Shown one piece after another: positions 11,945 through 24,566 of a stretch of 64,000 nucleotides of DNA. The position numbers were made by a program, and so were the translations under genes. A model generated the notes under the pieces. That model was not told the DNA's origin and ran no database searches. It worked only from the letters and a program-made list of their open reading frames with translations. Position 1 is the first letter of the stretch. Each line of letters opens with the position of its first letter. Source of the DNA: Parastagonospora avenae f. sp. tritici 18332-5 (Eukaryota > Ascomycota > Dothideomycetes > Pleosporales > Phaeosphaeriaceae); the NCBI GenBank assembly GCA_022559985.1, contig JAFJTR010000006.1:62001-126000 (forward strand), in the 5' to 3' direction.

Positions 11945-14395
11945 ATGAAGGATGACGCCGTGCCTGCGTCTGACGTTGCTGCGGCAGAGACGTTGAGTGC
12001 AGCCTCAAGTCAGCAGACGCATCTGTCCCCCACGCCCTCGAATGCAACCAGCACGTCTTCGGCGGGCCCTGCGTCGCGCGGATGGCTAAGCAGCGTACGA
12101 CGGCCCCGAACTTCACCTGGGCCCAAGGCCTCTGCACTACGGCGAACGCAGCTGTGCGAGGATGACGATCGCCGTGACTCGGCTCTAGCGCCGTCCAACT
12201 GCACCGCGACAGACGAGCTTCCAACCCTCACCAGCCTTCGCAAGACACCAAGTCTGCCTGCCATTATTGTCCAGGATGAGCGGCTATCCGTGTCCGACAG
12301 CCACGGGCACCCCCGCTCCCTAGACGGGGACAGTGCATCTGATAACCGGACCTCTTTTATGGGCCTGGACACCATCATACCCACGGGCGACTTTGACGAC
12401 CTCACATCTGACACCCAGGTGTCGTTCTCGAAACGCGGCAGCATGCTCCTGGGCGGCAAGAAGGCCAACCGGCGCAGTAAACAGCTCGACTCATTTGCGG
12501 AAGTCGCGCCTGCGCCGAGCACACCACCTCGACAGACTGGGAAGGAGCAGCCCAAGGAGGAGCCCAAGGAGGAGCCCAAGGAACAGCAGGAGCTCACCCC
12601 GCCACAGCCCGCAAACACACACCTGTCGCCCTTGCCCAGGGCGCCCTCGCGCTATTCGCCGCGTGGGCGCTCCACCAGCCTGCGGGTCCTCTCCACCGAC
12701 GAGATGGCGCTGTCACGGAAGGTGCGCACCATGTACAAGCACGGCAATGAGAGCGCGGTCGACTGGGACACGCCGGAAGAAGAGGGCGTCAGTGGCGCGA
12801 CGAGCCTCATGGACGACAGCAGCATAGCCAATACCCCTGCCAAATCATCGTCCCTGACCGTGGACGGCAACGGGGACACGAGCTCCCTAACTGCCTCGTA
12901 TCGCGAAAGCCCCCTCTCGAAAGAGCCGCACGAGACCGCCGGTGGGCTAGAGGACTGGTCAAACCTCGAGGGCGGCGAGGTCGACCGGTATGGCTTCATC
13001 ATCCCGAAGAAGACGGGCTCGCGAGAGGCAAAGGACGTGGATGGTCTGGAAGGACCCGAGCACATTGGCATACAACGGGTGACGACGTCGCTGCAATTGG
13101 TTGCTGCTGAACCCAGGAGGAGAGAGTTCGGGCGCAGCGCCTCGAGAGCACGTTCAGCAGACCCTCGACCACATTCATTGAGGCGACGCGCATCGCAAAA
13201 GTCGACCAAACCATCCAGATCCATCTTCTCAAACCAGACCTCGAACACGCGCAGCACACACCGACCTATAAGACACGCCACGGACATATTTCCCCACAGC
13301 AGAGAACGTCGCTTGCTGAACGAAGCCAGCGACATGCTCAGACTGCCACCGGGTCTGGCAGAGGTTGCAGAGCAGGAAGAGGGTGGGCGAGCAGCACAAG
13401 CAATGAAGGCAAAGGAGATTGAACGAGAGGAAAAGTGGCGCAGGATGGCAAAAGTGGTCAAGGCAGGCGCAGACCAGGGCGGAATGCTCTTCGAATTCGA
13501 CACGCGGGATCCAAAACTGATCGCGCGGACGTGGAAAGGCATCCCAGACCGCTGGAGGGCGACGGCATGGTACTCGTTTCTAGCAGCAAGCGCAAAGAAG
13601 GACCCCGAGAGCCCTACAGACGAGGAGCTAATCGAAAGCTTCTATGAGCTACAAACCGAAAGTTCTGCAGAGGACATGCAAATCGATGTCGATGTGCCAC
13701 GGACTATCAATAGACACATCATGTTCAGGAGGCGGTACAGAGGAGGGTAAGTGATGGCGCAGTTCTGAACAGTGACAATGCTAACTACTAAAAGTCAACG
13801 ACTCCTCTTCCGTGTCCTGCACGCCATGTCCTTGTATCTACCTGACACAGGCTATGTCCAAGGAATGGCGGCACTTGCTGCGACGCTTCTCTGCTATTAC
13901 GAAGAAGACAGGGCCTTCGTCATGCTGGTCCGCTTGTGGATGTTCCGGGGCCTTGAGAGGCTGTACGAAGCCGGTTTCTCTGGTCTCATGGATGCGCTGA
14001 GCGACTTTGAAACGAATTGGCTCCGGAACGGCGACGTAGCGAAGAAACTGCAAGAAGTTGGCATTGACAACACAGCGTACGGTACCCGGTGGTACCTTAC
14101 CCTGTTCAACTACTCGCTTCCATTTCCAGCGCAACTGCGTGTGTGGGACGTCTTCATGCTACTAGGCGACAAGTCTTACTCCAACTCTCCAACCTCCTTG
14201 TTCAGCGGAGATCTGGACGTCTTGCACGCGACGTCTGCAGCGCTAATGCATGCGACCAGGACAATCTTGCTGGATTCGGACTTTGAAAACGCCATGAAAG
14301 TTTTGACATCCTGGATTCCAATCAAGGACGAAGACATCTTGATGCGCGTGGCGAAGGCAGAGTACAGAGAGAGAAAGAAGCGAGCCAGTGCATGA
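11945..14395 (+). CDS. TBC-domain Rab GTPase-activating protein
   Basis: Two exons, 11945-13746 and 13795-14395, with a 48-bp intron, encode 800 residues from the first ATG of the frame. Roughly the first 500 residues are Ser/Pro/Glu-rich and presumably disordered, with a short EEPKEEPKE repeat. The TBC domain follows: IPDRWRATAWY (TBC motif A), the DVPRT arginine-finger region at the exon junction with only a valine in the usual spacer, then LPDTGYVQGM with the glutamine finger (YxQ motif C). The remainder is helical and TBC-like (WDVFMLLGD). Family members accelerate GTP hydrolysis by Rab proteins and regulate membrane traffic. The exact Rab is unknown. The I-x-x-D-x-x-R motif reads as IDVDVPRT, normal for the fold. 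Confidence 0.9.
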
Positions 14396-17300
14396 GGTCG
14401 GCAAGCGCTCCGCTTCCTTGGAAGGTCCGACTTGATGGAAGCGCGCTGCGCGATCACATGCAGCCAGTCACACGCCAGGCTCTAACCGATGCTTCCATCT
14501 CGCTTCCAGAAGACCTCACCTCCAACGTCGATCTGTTGAGATCAGTGGCTTGCTGGCGTCGCGTGCGAGCAACGTGGCTTACACGTTCTGCTCTTGGTAT
14601 CGCAACATGACCTACTTTTTGTGAGATGTCAGCATTTACGGCGCCGACACATATGCCATTCGGCAATTACCGTCGCGTTCTTAGGGTCTCTTTCGCTTCT
14701 TTGGTGCAGCATTTCCAGATCGTGTTAACGAGCACGATCTTCTTCAGTCTTACGGTATTTGGGGGGCTTCCTCCGGCAGCATTACGACGACGGTCATCGG
14801 CTGCATTCTAGGCGCAATGGTGTGGGTGATTATTGACGAACAAGGCTCAAGATACCTCTTTGCTTTTCTGATGCATCATATCTGCGACTATTATACATTC
14901 GGCACGGGAAAGGGCATCATACAGGCTCAGCTAGACTTTCTAGAAATAATATCTAATTGCACAACCGAGCTGCTGTTGAAGCTATGGGCAAGGACCTGAT
15001 CGCGATAGGATCGTCGTGTGGATCCGCATCTGCGGACAGCCAACCCGTCCGATGGAGATGACGGAGACGACGGAGACGGGTGCAACGGTCAGATTCAGAC
15101 TGTTGGGTCTGCGGGACGTCTTCTCCCCAAAATAGTGATGCCGATCGTCTATTGGACATGGATGGGCCTACACGAAGAAGCTCCCAAAGAGGAAGCCACG
15201 ATTGTCGATGGGTGGCGAAGAATAGCTTGCTCCCCTCGCTTCCTCCTTCCCCGAACACCAGTTTTGCCCCTCGACTACACACACGCACCGCGCCAATTTT
15301 TGCCTCCCAATATCCATGAGGACCGATTGAGTTCATGTTCGGCTACACCGACGGACGCCAGGCTCATGAAGTCGACTGCACGGGGTGAAAGCGCTGTTGA
15401 TCACCGCGTGGAACGCACGCCAGGGAGGTCTTCGTTCGAGGGTTGCACTCGGAAGAAGTCTACGCTTGGTAAGACTGTGGGTGATCGCTCGCCTCACCAA
15501 GCAAGAAATCATACCACTGATCAGCGCTCCTTGAGCAAGCGAACGCGAAGTGGAGGCGGGCCCGAGAGAAGTGTATGTATGTTTTCTTGGACTCTTGCTC
15601 CCAATCGGGGTGCCGCAGAAAGCGTAGCATTGCTGCACCCAGCGAGCATCACTGCTGTTTGGATAGCTAATCGAGACAGAATCGTATGCAATAGCATACC
15701 GATGAACGCAAGCTTTGGCAGATCGACGATTGCTATACACTTCAGCTAGAGTTAATCGCTCTCCTTGCTCTGAGACGCGTTGCGGCAATGTTTGCCGTGC
15801 CGTGACGGCAGAACCAGCAGCGGCGAACGAGATAGACTTCGGCTCCTCTTGTCCCCCTGTTGCAGTCGCACACGTAAGTTCATGGGTCGACGGCGTAGCT
15901 GCTCACCGGACGGCCGACTTTATCCAACGCGACCGAAGCACGACGGCTCCATATTGCGTGGAGACTTGCCGTCCCTTCGTGATCTTACTGCAAGCCTCAT
16001 CATTTCCATGGTGTAGATCACTTCACAGTCGGTGGTAAGTACGCCGAGTTGGTCAGCCCAACACGCCTTTGGCGTCGACGGAGGCACCAACACATCGGAA
16101 AGAGGCAGTGTGCCTGATAGACCCATCGCAAATCAACACCCGAGCACTGCCAGATCGCATGAGACGAGACAGTGGCTGAGAGCCACGTGCGTATCACCCT
16201 ACAACTAACATGCAGTTCGAGTTCACGACATTATTTTGGTACTTCGAGGACAGTCTTACATCTCCCGGATCTATGGCTCCCTCCCGCATGGCCAGAACAC
16301 CACGTTCTCGTAGGTGTCACAGACCTAGGATCCATGACATGAAGCCTCGAACAGGCAAGAGGGCGATTCCTTGTATGATTCTCCGCCCCCAAAGCGATGC
16401 AGGATAACCTCATTTACCCAACTTGGACTCGCCTCTCTCCTTACTGTCAAGCTGGAGTGCATAATCATCACAATCATAGGAGCTTTTTCAAGAAGCCATT
16501 TGTCTCTGTCCAGAACCGGCACCCCGTGTTGCATAGTCAAGAAAGGCGTCCTGACTCAAGAACGCTGATTGGCTCCACATGTTGGCTAGACCACCAGAAT
16601 CTTGTTCAAAGGTTGTTTGCATAGATTCGGGACGCCTTGAGTTTCAGATTGATCCTGCGTCTGTTCGAAATTGGCAACGCTTAAGCGCCAACGCGGAAAT
16701 TTAACAGCTTAGTCGATCTTTGGGCACCGGAGCCAGGCGACCGGTGATTGCGCAACGCGTGTCGAACGGTCACTCAATCTAGGTCCTGCATGCTGCTTGC
16801 ATTACGTTCTGCGGTGTACTAGTCATCACAAGGGCTGGAGGTCAACATCAACGATGCTAATGAGTCACGGTTGGAGGAGGAGCGCGCAAGCAAAGATCTG
16901 CGACATCGCTGTTCTCCCGTACATGTCCAGTGACACGTTTGCTGGCTCGCGTGTCGGCTCGAGGATCGCTGCACTTATCGATTGGTGGCCATGCCCTCTG
17001 TCACGCTACGTCGATCCGGAGGGGTTCCTCAAGGCTGATGACAGGTCAGACAAGGTTCCCTGCTCCGTGCCACCACCGTGCTTTCATCCAAACGCGCCCA
17101 GCCGTTGAGCTATGACGGCATCTGCAGTTCCCAATCGGGCATAATGCTCCAGACTGAACGGACCCAAATGTGCAACCAGACCAACATACTGCATCTCCAC
17201 AAAAAACTACACTCTCGTGTTGACGCCCGATGCATCTCGACTTGTACAACTCATTTCACTCATCCATATCGGGATATTACACGGCTGAGGTCTGGCGGTA

Positions 17301-18620
17301 GTCATGATCCTTCATTTCTTTCCAGACAGCCTGGTGCGCCATGGTTCCGCCCGGCAAGTATCCGTGCAACAGAGCGTTAATCTCTCCCACAAAGCTGCGC
17401 TCGCTTCCTCCCGAACGTTTGAGCCTGCTAGCTGGGCTAGCGCACGGCTGGATATCCGGACCACGCCATACGAAGCAAGTTTTGCTCTTTGAAGCTCGTT
17501 AACAGGCACCCGGTCCGACTGGCTTGAGCCCAGAACCAAGTTGCATAGGTAACTGCTATGATGATCTGCCGTGTGTCCTCAACTGCAAGCATAGCACAAG
17601 CGCTGTATGCATTAATGTTCGCAATCACAACCACCTGGCATAGCCCAAGGACCGACTTGTTGTTCGGTGATGACACCGGCAGTGGATATGAAGCACCCAA
17701 TGTGAGCTAAGTGGATCGAGCAAAACTCCCAACATATGCCTCGTGCGTATGTTGAATTTGTGTTCAGATGACTCGCTCGAGAGCTGAGGTTGAAGTGATC
17801 CCGATACCAACTCAAAACGCTTAGCCTCAGGCCCGAAGAACCAACTGAACCTGTTACTTGCGCACACGGGACAAGCAGCCATGCGGCGAACGGAGCGCCA
17901 CTATGTGGGATTGGTAACCAGAGTTTGCAGCAGTCGGAAGCTCTAGGAGTACATGCCAGGGATGCCAGATGGCGGGACAGTAAGAACGCGCAGCGCAGCA
18001 GTTCTCCAACTCCCACTTGCTGACAGGGACTCTCACTAGACCCTTGCACATCCTTGCCGTAGTCTTCCCCCCATCGTCCGGGTTGACGCCACACATCGGC
18101 TGTCCTTGTCGAGCGGCGTGCCGTTTCGTCCTGCCTTTTAGGACCCTACAGCCATCATCCCCGTCTGCTAGTCTAACCCCAGCCGGTCGTCTTCCATTCT
18201 CGTACACCACTCGCTACCTCCTTCCCCACTGTTGCCCACTTCTCTTGCCTTCTTGATCTTTCTTTCGACCTGGACCTGATCGCCAACGCCGGCCCACGCG
18301 AGCCTTAACTTGGGTGCGATCTTCGGCGCCGCCAGGTTCGCCTGTCATCACTTCATCGGCTTGTGGCCCTGCTTTTTTCGCGAATCATATCGGGGCTCTT
18401 GTGTCTGGTACGCATTAACCCCCAGCCCATACACGTAAGGCAACGTCCATTTGAGCTCTGGGCCTTAAGTGAACGCTGCTCCCGGAAACGACGTACTTCT
18501 CATTTGGTACGTTTGCTGTCCCGTCTCTTTCTGGACTTAGCAAGATTGACGCCGCCCGATATCTCATTTCCATGTCGAGTGTCCCTACCATCTTCCTTCG
18601 CCCTGGTCCCACCATCCTCG
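14396..18620. other. Long intergenic region
   Basis: About 4.2 kb without a gene I can support. The many short frames conflict with one another and lack motifs. A hydrophobic stretch encoded around 14740-14900 is not long enough to identify. The pyrimidine-rich segment at about 18180-18260 looks like a fungal CT-rich core promoter or leader of the next gene. Confidence 0.5.
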
Positions 18621-20135
18621 ATGTTGCTCACACTCTCTAACCCAGTCAAGCCCGACTTCGATTACAAACCTCATGACTACTCTCCGCCATTCTTACCCTC
18701 CAAGGTCGCTCGTTTTTCTCCAAAGCTTGATCGTGGGTTTCCGCCCTCTCAGGCAAATCATTCCTCCTTCGCCATGAGTACACCTCATCGAGGCCTGCCT
18801 CCACCTTCAGCGATGACGCTGCCTGATCCAGGTCGAGGACAGTCTTCAATGCCTACTCCACTGGGTGCATTACCTCCGGCTCCGTCTCAGTGGCAAGGTG
18901 CAGAGGATAGCATGAAGAATTGGCTAGCGGCAAAGACCGAAGAAGAGAGACGGAAGCAAGAAGAAGAGAGGACGCGGCAGGAAAGCCTGAAGCTCGAGCA
19001 GCGAAAAATCGAGCAATCAATGCTTCGAGAGTCCATCCAGGGGGGTGTACCGCCTCACTTAGTACCGATCATTTTTGCTGGCATTGGTGGAGGAAACCTC
19101 GCCAACATCAGCGCCGAGTGGATTCAGCAGTACACAGCAACAGTCCAAGCTGCACATCAACAGGTGCAGATTCAAGCACAATCACAGACGTCACCGGATC
19201 TGCGACGAGACTCGAGGATGATCGGTCAGCCCCCATACGTTGGACAGTCTTCACAATCCGTTCTACCAACAACTTCAGTATTACCGGGGCAACCTTTGCC
19301 GTCACAGTCTCAACAGGCTCCGGCACCTTATGGAGGGATGATGTCTCCGCGCGCAAGAGCTTCTACAGTCATCGGTGCGCCCACCTCTGCGCCACGACCT
19401 AACACTCAGTCGCAACTCCCTCGCCTAAGTACGAACGAAATGCAAATACAGCATCCACCAAGCGCGAACTCGGGCTCGCAACAAGGACAATCTGGGCAAC
19501 AGGAGCAATCCTCGCCATCCATTTACTTCCACCATTGGGTGCCCCCATCATCCGCGAGTCAGGAGAAGAGCTCAAGCGGCAATCCGCCAGGGACGCCATC
19601 AGGTAAATACAAAGCCTCGCCCACACATCTTCCTCGTCAACGTGCGACGTCTCATGCGTCTGACCTAGAATACACCAGCTCCCCCAAAAAGCGGAAGGCC
19701 CAAGGCCCACACCCGCCTCCACCTCCGCCAACATCAGCGCCGCAATCACACACGTCTCCCTCTTTCTCGTACGTATCGTCATCATCGACATCAACACCGA
19801 GACGAGGGCACGCCCGAGGCCGTTCTGATGCATCTGCACGAGGACACGAAGCCTCCAGCGCTCCTGTAAGCCGTCGCGGCACCGTCTCTGGGCTGGCACA
19901 AGAGGCGATGATGCGACAAGGCGATTTCTCGGAGGAATCTCGACATCCAGAAGCAAGATCGCATTCATATTTGGATCAATCGCACACAAGCGCACACCCG
20001 CACGGCGATGGGCGAGGACCAGGCCAACAATCGCACCCACCCAACTCTAAACCTGAAACCCCGAATCATGGATCGCATCAGCATTGGGATCGGGCGTACA
20101 TGTCATCCCCGAAACGGGAAACTGGGGATCATTAG
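18621..20135 (+). CDS. Conserved-looking low-complexity protein, function unknown
   Basis: A single uninterrupted frame of 504 residues from the ATG at 18621. A second in-frame ATG at 18774 (MSTPHRGLPPPSAMTLP) is an equally good start. The frame is open further 5' but has no earlier ATG. A charged coiled coil (EEERRKQEEERTRQESLKLEQRKIE split over about residues 103-130) is followed by a small hydrophobic patch (PHLVPIIFAGIGGGNLA). The rest is rich in Ser, Pro, Gln and His, with SPKKRK, a possible nuclear localisation signal. The composition resembles fungal transcription-associated or signalling scaffold proteins, but I do not recognise a domain. Confidence 0.7.
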   Translation: MLLTLSNPVKPDFDYKPHDYSPPFLPSKVARFSPKLDRGFPPSQANHSSFAMSTPHRGLPPPSAMTLPDPGRGQSSMPTPLGALPPAPSQWQGAEDSMKNWLAAKTEEERRKQEEERTRQESLKLEQRKIEQSMLRESIQGGVPPHLVPIIFAGIGGGNLANISAEWIQQYTATVQAAHQQVQIQAQSQTSPDLRRDSRMIGQPPYVGQSSQSVLPTTSVLPGQPLPSQSQQAPAPYGGMMSPRARASTVIGAPTSAPRPNTQSQLPRLSTNEMQIQHPPSANSGSQQGQSGQQEQSSPSIYFHHWVPPSSASQEKSSSGNPPGTPSGKYKASPTHLPRQRATSHASDLEYTSSPKKRKAQGPHPPPPPPTSAPQSHTSPSFSYVSSSSTSTPRRGHARGRSDASARGHEASSAPVSRRGTVSGLAQEAMMRQGDFSEESRHPEARSHSYLDQSHTSAHPHGDGRGPGQQSHPPNSKPETPNHGSHQHWDRAYMSSPKRETGDH

Positions 20136-22483
20136 AAGCAGCTGGCTATGTTTCAGCATTGCGGCAATATCCGCCATCCAGAGATCCAACCCATCGATAA
20201 GCAAATCAAAGATACTCCAACACGGTATACGGCGTATCTCCAGCGCGTCATCTCACTAAACGCCACACTCCAATTTCCTTCTCGCGGTCTCGACTTTGCT
20301 TCCGGTCACAAGCGAAATGAGACACTCCACAATACCATAATTCCCGTCGTCCTCGCAATTCGAGTGCACGAGCCTTCGAAAACCATCAGCAGAAAACCAG
20401 GGAACACCTTTTTTCCCTCATCTCATAGAGATTGCGTCGCAATGTCGTTTACAATTACTGCAAATGTGACCAATGGTCATTAGGCATCATCGCGCAACCT
20501 TCCGCATTGGTGATGGAGCTAATTAATCCCGGAATTTGACCTTTTCCAGAATCGTCCCGGGGAGCACGGCTGAACTGCCTCTCCAACCCTGGAATACATA
20601 CCCCCGAATGAACAGTCGTCTGGCGACAAGGTGACCCGATTCCTGCTTCGCCGACTGTGTATCGGCGCTGGCAATTGACCGCAAGATGACTGGGATGGAC
20701 TGTGCTTGGCTGCTGTTTCGCTTCCCCACTGCTCTGCCGGCTGGTACGATTGATGCATGCGCGTCAGCTACTTTCCCTCGTCAGCAAGCGGTGTCGCAGA
20801 AGCACGCCCGCCGTCGGGCTGTCTGTGTAATTGGAACAATGCAGCGGTGAAGGCACTACGCGCGATGAGCATAACACAACATGGCCGCGTAGGTGTTTAT
20901 CCCATCATCAAGTCGCGCTGGCACCGGATACCAGATTTAGCACATCGCCGACGTCACCGGCCGTTGTGATCCTAGATAAACGATACCTGGCGATATATTG
21001 GTTGCGCGCATCATTTTCTCTTGGCGTCGGCTGCGACTCTCTTTCTCAGCAAGCGATATCCGTGGACGGACCGATACTCGACAACTTCAAGATAGAAACC
21101 GCGTGCGCAAAGCATTGTCAGCACAACTCGACCACTCGACTTTCTGCATTCGTCGTGCGGCGGCGTTTTCGGAGCCACGAAGGATCAATTTTTATTGGAT
21201 TGGGCTGGTATCCGGTTATACCTGCATGAAGCCTGGTGCTCACTACATCTCCTCCCGTCTCTGAACATCACCATCACGAACCAGGACGGAGAATCTTTTC
21301 GGTTTCGTGCTCGTTTTGATCTTCATCGATCTTTTCCTATGTTAGAAAGAACTTTACACTCCAGCAAATACCCCTGGGCTTCCTGTCGGCTACCAAACTG
21401 CAACTACTCTATTTTCTTCACATATACCCCGCCCTGTTCATAGCCATTGCTAGATGGTGTTCCTTTCGGGCAGATTTGTTTAGTATCATTCTTCTTTCGG
21501 ACGGGCGCGGTCATTTGCTAGACGGCTCGCTTTTTTAGTATCATTCTTGCTCCGGTGCTGGCTGCATATACCCCGGTGGATTGGTGGATTGGGACATAAG
21601 TGGGCACAACGTTGAGACGCCGCGAGAATTATGTATAGGTGGAATAGGCGTGCTCGGACGGGCTGCTGATGGCTACATGAATGAAGGCGCGAGCAGACAC
21701 TGTTGTGCTTCTGTCTCACTTTTTTCAAACACTTCTGATTCCCGTATCTGCAAGCGTGATGTCAGTTGAGGAGCTTCGGCGCTTACTCAGAGCCATGATT
21801 GGGATTATCGATACTTGTGAATTATGCACTCCACCAGCACGGTGATACAAAGTCCTAAAACCGCAAATGTTGAGACATCTATCTTTACTCCAGCGACGCG
21901 ACGTTGATGTCGATCTTCGCCCCGACCATATACACGACACCGCAGCAGCACTGCGCAAAGCTCCCAAACCGTGTGCAGTCTCAACATCGGCACCAAAAAA
22001 GCTATCTTTGTCCGTCCGGCGACGAAGTCATGTATTGACGTCGATCTTAAACATTTCTGAACCCATGCCACCGGAAAAACTTACACATTGACGATGGATG
22101 TCGATCCCGAACGTTTTTGAACCCACGAAGCGATGGAAGCTATTGACGTCGATCTTGGACGTTTTGCGAATCCTTGCGCACACCGGAAGATGCGACGTCT
22201 TTGGGGATGGGCGATCGGGCCGGGGATCTGCGGAAACGAAGAAGCTGCGAAGAACGCGCTGTCGACCTTCTATCTTTGGAACGTTGGGGGCGATCTTGGG
22301 TTGTTTTGAGGAGTGGGTGGGGATGCATGGTGTTGAACGTCATGTTTGTGTTTTTGGTGATGGGGAGTGGGATTTTGAGGTGGATTGTCTGGTACACAGG
22401 TACATGTAACTAATTTACCTAGGTTGGTAACAAATCAGAATTCTGGGTAATGGAATAATTGTTTATACACCATTTGTCCACCC
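20136..22483. other. Intergenic region with degenerate repeats
   Basis: No gene supported. The stretch at 21.9-22.2 kb contains a degenerate tandem repeat listed separately. Confidence 0.5.
21904..22190. repeat. Degenerate tandem repeat, about 54-bp unit
   Basis: The core TTGAYGTCGATCTT occurs at 21904-21917, 22035-22048 and 22143-22156. A diverged copy (TTGACGATGGATGTCGATCCC region) lies at about 22088-22108. Three of the four are spaced about 54 bp apart and share flanks such as GAACCCA. A related core, AATGTCGATCTT, recurs at about 23444. Origin unknown. Confidence 0.55.
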
Positions 22484-23159
22484 TCACATCGACGGGTTCC
22501 ACAACTCCCAGGGCAAGACCTCAGCGCCTGCCCCCGCGAGCTCAGACTCCACGTCTTCTTCAATTGCCCCCGCTGTCTTGCCGTCGGCGTCGTAAGTCGA
22601 GTGCGCGCCTTTCAACAAAATGACGTTGAATCCCGCGGCTAGCGCCCCTCTGCACGTCGAAAGAACACAGCATTCGCTTTGTATGCCAAATGCCACGACC
22701 GTGTCTACGCCCGAGTTTTGAAGCTGGGCGGCGAGGTGTGGGTTGGATGAGAAGGTATCGCCTTAGCAATCATCAACATGTCAAATTTTGAAGAGCTTGA
22801 TATGCTATTTACTCACGAACATCCTTCGTCACCAATCTCTCCCATGTATTACCATCCCGTGGCTTGAACACAAGTCCCCAGGGTTTGCTCCCCTTCACTA
22901 AAGGCCCTTTGTCTGCACTCTCCTCATGTTGCACAAACACAATCTCTACATCTGAGACTCCGCTAGCTGCGTCGATGGCTTGCCGTGCTCTTACCAGGAT
23001 GCTAGTCACGGCTTCTCGAATGCGCGCCGCGTGCGGGATCTCGGTTGTTGCATTTTGTGCCAGTTCGACTTGGATGTCGATTACGAAGAGGGCGGTGCGT
23101 GGCATTGCGAAGTCTGCGTTTCGGATGTAGTAATCGCGAGAGGGGATAGTATTGTGCAT
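22484..23159 (-). CDS. Isochorismatase-family cysteine hydrolase
   Basis: Two exons, 22817-23159 and 22484-22761, with a 55-bp intron, give 206 residues. A start at the internal Met (23105, MPRTALFVIDIQ) is equally likely. The fold signature is clear: the catalytic Asp is in FVIDIQ near the N-terminus, the central VFVQHEES strand is present, and the nucleophile Cys is in AFGIQSECCV after the splice junction, followed by CRGALAAGFNVILLKGAHSTYDA. Members hydrolyse amide or vinyl-ether bonds in small molecules (nicotinamide, isochorismate, N-carbamoyl compounds). The substrate here cannot be told. About 200 residues is typical for the family. It is flanked by unrelated genes. Confidence 0.9.
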
Positions 23160-24133
23160 GCTGAATGTAGGGCGAATGAGTCATTGTGTTGTGCAGGTTA
23201 GGCGCGCGAGTCAATGGCACTTTGTTTAGCACTTTGAAGCTGTATACTCCGTGTCTGAGCACATTTCTATGTTGGAAATGACGACCATGTGTCGAGACGA
23301 GGTGCAAATGCACAAAGAAACCCCGGACTGAACCACATTTCTATCTATAACATTGGCGGTTAGATGTTTCGGTCGAGCGTGAATAGCCCTGCCTTAACAC
23401 GCACCGCTATATATCTTTCACACCACGCTGTCCGCGAGTCTTTAATGTCGATCTTACATGCACACAACCTCGCCGCATAACAACGTCGATTCAGTCAAAA
23501 CTTTCTATCTTCGGATGACGCAAGCAGTCGCACACGTCCAGGATCGGGATGTGGAGCGTTCGGTGTATATGTATATGCAAGGGGCTATTAAGCTGGGGTT
23601 GAGGCGCCTCATATAGAGGGATTGCAGATCTTATTGCCTGAGAGAGAGGGATGGGACGGGTGGATTGATGGGGTGGGACATGGAAGCGTCATGAAGATCG
23701 GTTTGGGATCGTGGTGTGGGTGAGAGAGTTTTCATCTTTGGACACATGCCAAAATAGACAGTGGGCATGAAGCCAAGTCTCGTCATGCTTCTGATGTAAC
23801 GACACGTGATACCGCACCGCGTGCACGTGTTTTCGTCGGTGAAGGTGAAGGATTGCGCCACACTTGCCCCGCGGCTGGTGGCGTACCTGCGCTTGCCCCA
23901 CCATCGGCGCCTGGTCAGTGCTGCAGCTTGCAGCCTGACAGCCCGCCCAAACCAAACAACTTCCGCATCACGTCGCTATCTTGCGTAAAACACTTTCACG
24001 TCTACGACGACGCAATCCACACTTGAGAATCGAGTGAGCATTTGAGCGAGATATACGCGCGCCGACAAGTCCTTCCGTCCAGAATCACCGCCACCATCAA
24101 CACGCGAGCTCCGAGTAAGAGAAGAGAGACAAG
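23160..24133. other. Intergenic, isochorismatase and NEDD8 5' flanks
   Basis: Contains the head-to-head promoters of the two genes. A minus-strand frame near 23631-23900 has several Cys residues (CTRCGITC) but no start codon or family match. I do not call it a gene. Confidence 0.4.
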
Positions 24134-24566
24134 ATGCAGATCAAGTACGTTCGGGAGGAGGCCCAGGAAGAGGAAGAGGTGGGAATAGTAGAACAATGAG
24201 GCTGACAAATACAATAGAGTGCGAACCCTCACCGGCAAGGAGATCGAACTCGACATCGAACCCGACTACAAAGTACGCCTCCTCGCACCCTCTCTGTACA
24301 ACACCATATCGGGTAGCACACAGCATGAAAAGATACTAACACAGCACAGGTCTCCAGGATAAAGGAGCGCGTGGAGGAGAAGGAGGGTATTCCCCCGGCA
24401 CAGCAGCGTCTGATTTACGGCGGCAAGCAAATGTTTGTCTCACGACCTAGGTGGTGTGAAATGATACTCATATATGGACAGGGCGGACGACAAGACTGCG
24501 GCAGACTATCAGCTTGAGGGTGGTGCTACGCTGCATCTGGTGTTGGCCTTGCGTGGCGGATGCTAG
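24134..24566 (+). CDS. NEDD8: NEDD8/Rub1 ubiquitin-like protein
   Basis: Four exons, 24134-24144 (11 nt), 24218-24272, 24350-24432 and 24482-24566, encode 77 residues. Introns are 73, 77 and 49 bp. The protein starts MQIKVRTLTGKEIELDI and has RIKERVEEKEGIPP, QQRLIYGGKQM and TLHLVLALRGG, matching NEDD8 rather than ubiquitin (VEEKEGIPP, not VQDKEGIPP). One Cys follows the conjugating Gly-Gly, so a one-residue tail must be removed by a processing protease. NEDD8 is attached to cullins and activates SCF-type ubiquitin ligases in cytosol and nucleus. No single exon is long enough to stand out as an open frame, so the gene is easily missed. Confidence 0.95.

Noticed and set aside
14626..14999. Glycine- and hydrophobic-rich frame resembling a membrane-protein fragment
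   Set aside because: Too short, stops on both sides, no exon partners and no recognised transporter motif.
15018..15749. 243-codon plus-strand frame
   Set aside because: The overlapping minus frame is as open, composition is irregular, and there are no motifs.
23631..23955. Cys-containing minus-strand frames (CTRCGITC)
   Set aside because: No start codon, competing frames equally long, no zinc-finger spacing that fits a known family.
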